Of a stretch of 9,986 nt of DNA, positions 7,321 through 9,986 are shown piece after piece. A model generated the notes under the pieces. The model was not told the DNA's origin and did not search any database. It saw only the letters and a list, made by a program, of their open reading frames with translations. The position numbers were made by a program, and so were the translations under genes. The DNA is taken from the NCBI GenBank assembly GCA_002364555.1, contig DEYM01000099.1, forward strand, positions 7,910-17,895, read 5' to 3'. The stretch is from Phycisphaerales bacterium UBA3158. Lineage in GTDB: Bacteria > Planctomycetota > Phycisphaerae > Phycisphaerales > SM1A02. Every line of letters begins with the position of its first letter. Position 1 is the first letter of the stretch.

Positions 7321-7334
7321 GGAACAGGAGTTCC
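7321..7334. promoter_or_regulatory. GGAAC-N4-GTTCC dyad, candidate operator
   Basis: GGAAC AGGA GTTCC is a perfect 5-bp dyad with a 4-nt spacer, in the 136-nt gap between divergent start codons. Its core GAAC-N4-GTTC equals the LexA/DinR box core known from Gram-positive bacteria. It lies about 30 nt upstream of the -10-like TAGAAT of the leftward operon and 53 nt before the rightward ATG at 7387. It could serve either direction or simply be a short hairpin. Confidence 0.3.
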
Positions 7335-7372
7335 GTCGTCGAGGCCTGTGCATGGGTATGCTGACGTCCTCG

Positions 7373-7378
7373 AAGGAG
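7373..7378 (+). promoter_or_regulatory. Strong ribosome binding site fixing the start at 7387
   Basis: AAGGAG lies 8 nt before the ATG at 7387. The same frame is open upstream back to 7126, but those earlier codons overlap the divergent amidohydrolase gene, so this site decides the true start of the 69-residue protein. Confidence 0.8.
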
Positions 7379-7386
7379 TTTTCGAA

Positions 7387-7596
7387 ATGGTCCAGTCCAA
7401 TCAGAAGCCGGATTCCGGTCACGAGATGCCGCCCATGGGTGGCGGTGCGATGTCATGGGGTCTCGTGGCCTTCTTCGTCATTCCATTGATTCTGATGATC
7501 ATGGTCTTCGCGATTCCGATGTGCTCGCCATCCCCCGAATTCGATGGGACGGCCCCCCTGTATTCACCCGCTCCGGAAAGAGACAAGTCTCCATGA
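7387..7596 (+). CDS. Small single-helix membrane protein, unknown function
   Basis: The 69-residue protein starts at the ATG at 7387 behind a near-consensus AAGGAG. Residues 1-21 are hydrophilic (MVQSNQKPDSGHEMPPMGGG). Residues 22-46 form one transmembrane helix (MSWGLVAFFVIPLILMIMVF), followed by a proline-rich hydrophilic tail (SPSPEFDGTAPLYSPAPERD). The Cys after the helix is not in a lipobox (IPMC lacks the small residues at -1 and -2), so lipidation is unlikely. Its TGA overlaps the ATG of the beta-propeller gene as ATGA, so the two are translationally coupled and probably work at the same membrane. It could be an anchor or assembly partner. I do not recognise a family. Confidence 0.8.
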   Translation: MVQSNQKPDSGHEMPPMGGGAMSWGLVAFFVIPLILMIMVFAIPMCSPSPEFDGTAPLYSPAPERDKSP

Positions 7597-8648
7597 TTTC
7601 ATCATTGCGTTCGCTTCTCCTGATCAGTTTCATTGTTCCCTGTCTCGCCTGGCATGATGGCGATCATGCGCCTTCCGGTGAAGTGAACCCGGCATCGGGT
7701 GTGGCCGATCCGGTTGAGATCGCCGGTATCGAGTATTCGGTCGAGCCTTCATGGGGACACAAGGGACTCGAGCTTCCCATCGGCAATACCCATGGCGGTA
7801 TCGTCGTCGATCCAGCCGGTCGGGTGTACTACAACACGGATACGCAACGATCCATCATGGTTCATGAGGGTGACGGCACATTCGTGACCTCTCTTGCGAA
7901 TCGATATCCCGGTATCCACGACATGATCCTGCGGGTCGAGAACGGCACGCCCTACATCTATGCGGCTCATCTGCAAGGCAAGCAGGCGTTGAAGCTGCGT
8001 CTTGATGGCACGCTTGTGTGGGCACTGGGTGTTCCGATGGAATCGGGCAAGTACGACGATGATCCCAATGCCTACAACCCGACGGCGATCGCCGTCGGGC
8101 CTGATGGTCGAATCTACGTCGCCGATGGCTACGGTCGGCAGTGGGTCCACGTCTTCGGTTCGGATCTCGCGTACCAGTCGAGTTTCGGTGGTCGAGGCAG
8201 CGAGCCGGGCCAGTTCCAGACCTGTCATGGCATGGTCGTGGACACGCGTGGTGAAACGCCCATGCTCATCGTGTGTGACCGTGAGAATCGACGTCTCCAG
8301 CGTTTCTCGATGGATGGCAGGATTGTCGATGTGCCGGTGAAGGATCTCCGGCGTCCATGTGCATTGAGCATCTTCGAGGGCGCTCCAGGCAAGGCCGATG
8401 ATCGAGTGGCCATCGCCGAACTGGAAGGCAGGGTGACCTTGCTGGATGGTGATATGTCCGTGATCGGTCATCTGGGCGACAATCCCGATCGATCGCAGTG
8501 GGCCAACAATCCCGTGCCGCGAGATCAGTGGATCGAAGGCGTCTTCACGGCGCCACATGGTGTGTGCTTCGATGCCGATGGCAACATCTACGTGATGGAC
8601 TGGAACTCGGCTGGTCGAATGACTCGAATGAATGCGGCTCTTCAGTAG
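7593..8648 (+). CDS. Exported NHL-repeat beta-propeller protein
   Basis: The 351-residue protein begins at the ATG at 7593, which overlaps the upstream stop and gives a signal peptide (MISSLRSLLLISFIVPCLA, likely cleaved near residue 19). The frame is open back to 7455, but that would lose the signal peptide. NHL-type blade motifs recur: THGGIVVDPAGRVYY (67-80), NPTAIAVGPDGRIYVADGYG (162-181), CHGMVVDTRG (211-220) and PHGVCFDADGNIYVMDWN (321-338), consistent with a six-bladed propeller facing the periplasm or outside. Histidines 67, 109, 212 and 322 sit at blade starts, where related lyases place metal ligands. NHL propellers act as binding scaffolds or, in peptidyl-amidoglycolate lyases, as enzymes; the specific role here is unknown. 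The gene converges on the SDR gene with only 19 nt between them. Confidence 0.88.
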   Translation: MISSLRSLLLISFIVPCLAWHDGDHAPSGEVNPASGVADPVEIAGIEYSVEPSWGHKGLELPIGNTHGGIVVDPAGRVYYNTDTQRSIMVHEGDGTFVTSLANRYPGIHDMILRVENGTPYIYAAHLQGKQALKLRLDGTLVWALGVPMESGKYDDDPNAYNPTAIAVGPDGRIYVADGYGRQWVHVFGSDLAYQSSFGGRGSEPGQFQTCHGMVVDTRGETPMLIVCDRENRRLQRFSMDGRIVDVPVKDLRRPCALSIFEGAPGKADDRVAIAELEGRVTLLDGDMSVIGHLGDNPDRSQWANNPVPRDQWIEGVFTAPHGVCFDADGNIYVMDWNSAGRMTRMNAALQ

Positions 8649-8667
8649 AGTCCGGGCCGTCGAGCGA

Positions 8668-9657
8668 TCACTCCGATGTCGGTGCGGCCATCTCGCGGAT
8701 GGCATCCCGACATGGTCTCATCGATTCGATCCCGAGCGTCTCCCGTGAGATCTGGCCATCGAACCGAAAGCAGCGCCGGGTGAGCTTGATGCCGGTGACC
8801 GTCGCCATGGGGACGGTCCCGTTGCGTCGAACCCGGCAGACGGCTTCCTCCAGATACGCAAAGCCCAGTGCGAGCGAATAGGGGACTTTGAATCGAGGCG
8901 GTCGTCGATCGTGGACTTCGCCCAGGAAGTTCATCAGTTCCCGAATGCTCCAGTTCTCGTTCACGAGCAGATAGGCTTCACCGGAGTCACCTCGGTTGAT
9001 GGCGGCGATGATTCCCCGGGCCACGTCGCGTACATCGATGAGATTGACGTCGCCGGGCATCCAGCCCTTGACGCGTCCTTCCCTGAAATCGTTCATCATT
9101 CGAGTGAGTGGTCCCTGCATCCGATCACCGGGGCCGATGGGCACGCTGGGCCGCACGATGACGACGTCCTGACCATTGTCGGCGGACTCGAAGGCGGCCT
9201 GTTCCGCCAGCCACTTGCTTCGGCAGTACGGGCCGATCATGTCGCGCAGCGTCGTCTTGACCGATTCGCTGATGACCTGGGTCTTCTTCCTGGGCGTCAG
9301 GATCGACTCGGTCGAGACGTAGATCGTGCGACGCACGTTCGCCGCGGCGGCGGCATCGAGGACATTTCTCGTGCCCTGATGGTTGACCGCCTCGAAATCG
9401 GCTGAACGGCGAGCCCACAGGTTCGGATTGGCCGCCAGATGGATGACCACGTCGCATCCCTTGGTGGATTCCATCACGGCGTCGCGATCTCGGATATCGA
9501 CGCTTCGAATATCGCAGTCCTCGAGATGATCGACATCGGCACCGGGCAGTTCAATCACCCGTACGCGGCAGTCATGTTCCTGCAGGAGTGTGACGACATG
9601 GGAGCCGATGAAGCCGGCGCCTCCGGTGACCAGTACCGTTGATCCATCGAGGTTCAC
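8668..9657 (-). CDS. HpnA-like extended short-chain dehydrogenase/epimerase
   Basis: The 329-residue NAD(P)-dependent SDR starts at a GTG at 9657 with AAGGAG 8 nt upstream. That start overlaps the previous gene's stop as GTGA. The frame is open back to 9729, but those residues lie inside the upstream gene. Motifs: Rossmann TGGAGFIGS (11-19), HLAANPNLWARR (73-84), VSTES with candidate Ser115, and YCRSK with Tyr144 and Lys148, the YxxxK pair. Segments NPNLWARRSADFEAVNHQGT, MIGPYCRSKWLAEQAAFE and RPSVPIGPGDR closely resemble hopanoid-associated sugar epimerase HpnA and the dihydroflavonol-4-reductase-like group. No other hopanoid gene is visible, so the substrate may be a nucleotide sugar or a lipid-linked alcohol. 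Family membership is firm; the substrate is not known. Confidence 0.88.
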   Translation of the reverse strand: MNLDGSTVLVTGGAGFIGSHVVTLLQEHDCRVRVIELPGADVDHLEDCDIRSVDIRDRDAVMESTKGCDVVIHLAANPNLWARRSADFEAVNHQGTRNVLDAAAAANVRRTIYVSTESILTPRKKTQVISESVKTTLRDMIGPYCRSKWLAEQAAFESADNGQDVVIVRPSVPIGPGDRMQGPLTRMMNDFREGRVKGWMPGDVNLIDVRDVARGIIAAINRGDSGEAYLLVNENWSIRELMNFLGEVHDRRPPRFKVPYSLALGFAYLEEAVCRVRRNGTVPMATVTGIKLTRRCFRFDGQISRETLGIESMRPCRDAIREMAAPTSE

Positions 9658-9986
9658 GAGGACATCTCCTTGAGATGATCCATGGTAGGCATCGCCCGAT
9701 CGCGGGCAAGGCGATTGATCAGATCGCACGACTGGCGATTGAGCGGGCAGGGGAAGTCGCCTGCCAGATGAACCAGGTGTCCGTTGAAGTTCTCGACTTC
9801 GGTTCGGCCCGTCTGGATGTCCCCCGACATGGAGCAGTAGGTTCCACGGAGGCTCTTCGAGAAGGGCCCCGACATCAGCGTGCCCAGGAGCGGTGTCTTG
9901 AGGATGAGATTCACGGTATCGGGATGGAAGGGGCCGACGGTTCCCAGTTCGGTTCCAGAATGCTTGAGTATCCCGTAGTTCTCCCG
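9654..9986 (-). CDS. C-terminal part of a ketopantoate reductase-like (ApbA/PanE family) dehydrogenase
   Basis: Only the last 110 residues are inside the window; the frame is open at the right edge and ends with TGA at 9656-9654. The visible part resembles the helical C-terminal domain of ketopantoate reductase-like proteins. CSMSGDIQTGRTEVENFNG matches the family pattern Ser-Met-x-x-Asp-(x3)-Gly-Arg-x-Thr-Glu-...-Asn-Gly, and FPCPLNRQSCDLINRLARD matches the usual 'P-x-N' helix that follows. In pantothenate synthesis such enzymes reduce 2-dehydropantoate to pantoate with NADPH, but many members act on other substrates and the Rossmann N-terminus is not visible. It is upstream of, and coupled to, the HpnA-like SDR, so the two probably act on related substrates. 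Confidence 0.7.
   Translation of the reverse strand, partial: RENYGILKHSGTELGTVGPFHPDTVNLILKTPLLGTLMSGPFSKSLRGTYCSMSGDIQTGRTEVENFNGHLVHLAGDFPCPLNRQSCDLINRLARDRAMPTMDHLKEMSS
9666..9671 (-). promoter_or_regulatory. Ribosome binding site fixing the GTG start at 9657
   Basis: AAGGAG on the minus strand, 8 nt ahead of the GTG, sits inside the 3' end of the ketopantoate-reductase-like gene. It supports the GTG over the longer open frame starting at 9729, and supports coupled translation of the two genes. Confidence 0.75.

Noticed and set aside
4941..7364. Long plus-strand frames (4941-5726, 5733-6392, 6633-7364) opposite the hydrolase operon.
   Set aside because: The minus strand encodes two well-recognised enzymes with all catalytic residues; these frames are antisense shadows.
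7455..7592. Longer N-terminus for the propeller protein from 7455.
   Set aside because: It would overlap the small membrane protein for 138 nt and hide the signal peptide; the ATG at 7593 in the ATGA overlap fits better.
8655..8689. Possible terminator from GGCCG (8655-8659) and CGGCC (8685-8689) between the converging propeller and SDR genes.
   Set aside because: Only five pairs close a 25-nt loop, there is no T-tract, and most of it is inside the SDR coding sequence.
7749..8705. A 318-codon minus-strand frame opposite the propeller gene.
   Set aside because: The plus frame has repeated NHL blade motifs and a signal peptide; the minus frame has neither motifs nor plausible context.

Overview
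The window looks like a chromosomal segment from a moderately GC-rich planctomycete, most likely of the Phycisphaerae. The best clue is the exported protein at the left: it ends in two EF-hand/dockerin-like calcium repeats finishing in '...LLKILANWGR', a C-terminus common in secreted proteins of that group. This placement is an inference from one protein style and base composition, not from a marker gene. I see no tRNA, rRNA, CRISPR array, insertion sequence or phage gene.

Layout, left to right. (1) 1-258 (+): the 3' end of an unrecognised gene, converging on the next gene across two hairpins, one a likely intrinsic terminator. (2) 370-3042 (-): a large secreted multidomain protein with a caspase/gingipain-like His-Gly...Ala-Cys core. 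Its 5' leader (3049-3152) can fold into a three-way junction whose closing helix contains the Shine-Dalgarno. (3) 3223-3567 (-): a small basic two-helix membrane protein. (4) 3649-7250 (-): a tight three-gene operon, transcribed in the order beta-ureidopropionase-like amidohydrolase, dihydropyrimidinase/hydantoinase, DUF819-type membrane protein. Gene spacings are 3 nt and a 4-nt GTGA overlap. (5) 7251-7386: a divergent regulatory gap with a GGAAC-N4-GTTCC dyad. (6) 7387-8648 (+): a 69-residue single-helix membrane protein overlapping (ATGA) an exported NHL-type beta-propeller. (7) 8668-9986 (-): an HpnA-like extended SDR overlapping (GTGA) the end of a ketopantoate-reductase-like gene that runs off the window.

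How the genes may work together. The amidohydrolase and cyclic amidase catalyse consecutive steps of reductive pyrimidine breakdown: dihydropyrimidine to N-carbamoyl-beta-amino acid, then to beta-amino acid, CO2 and ammonia. The translationally coupled DUF819 protein is the natural candidate for moving a substrate or product of that pathway. The dihydropyrimidine dehydrogenase needed to start from uracil or thymine is not in this window. The remaining genes are probably functionally separate: exported proteins with small membrane partners, and an SDR/dehydrogenase pair.

The most interesting unexplained signals are the structured leader of the exported peptidase-like gene and the operonic link between DUF819 and dihydropyrimidinase.
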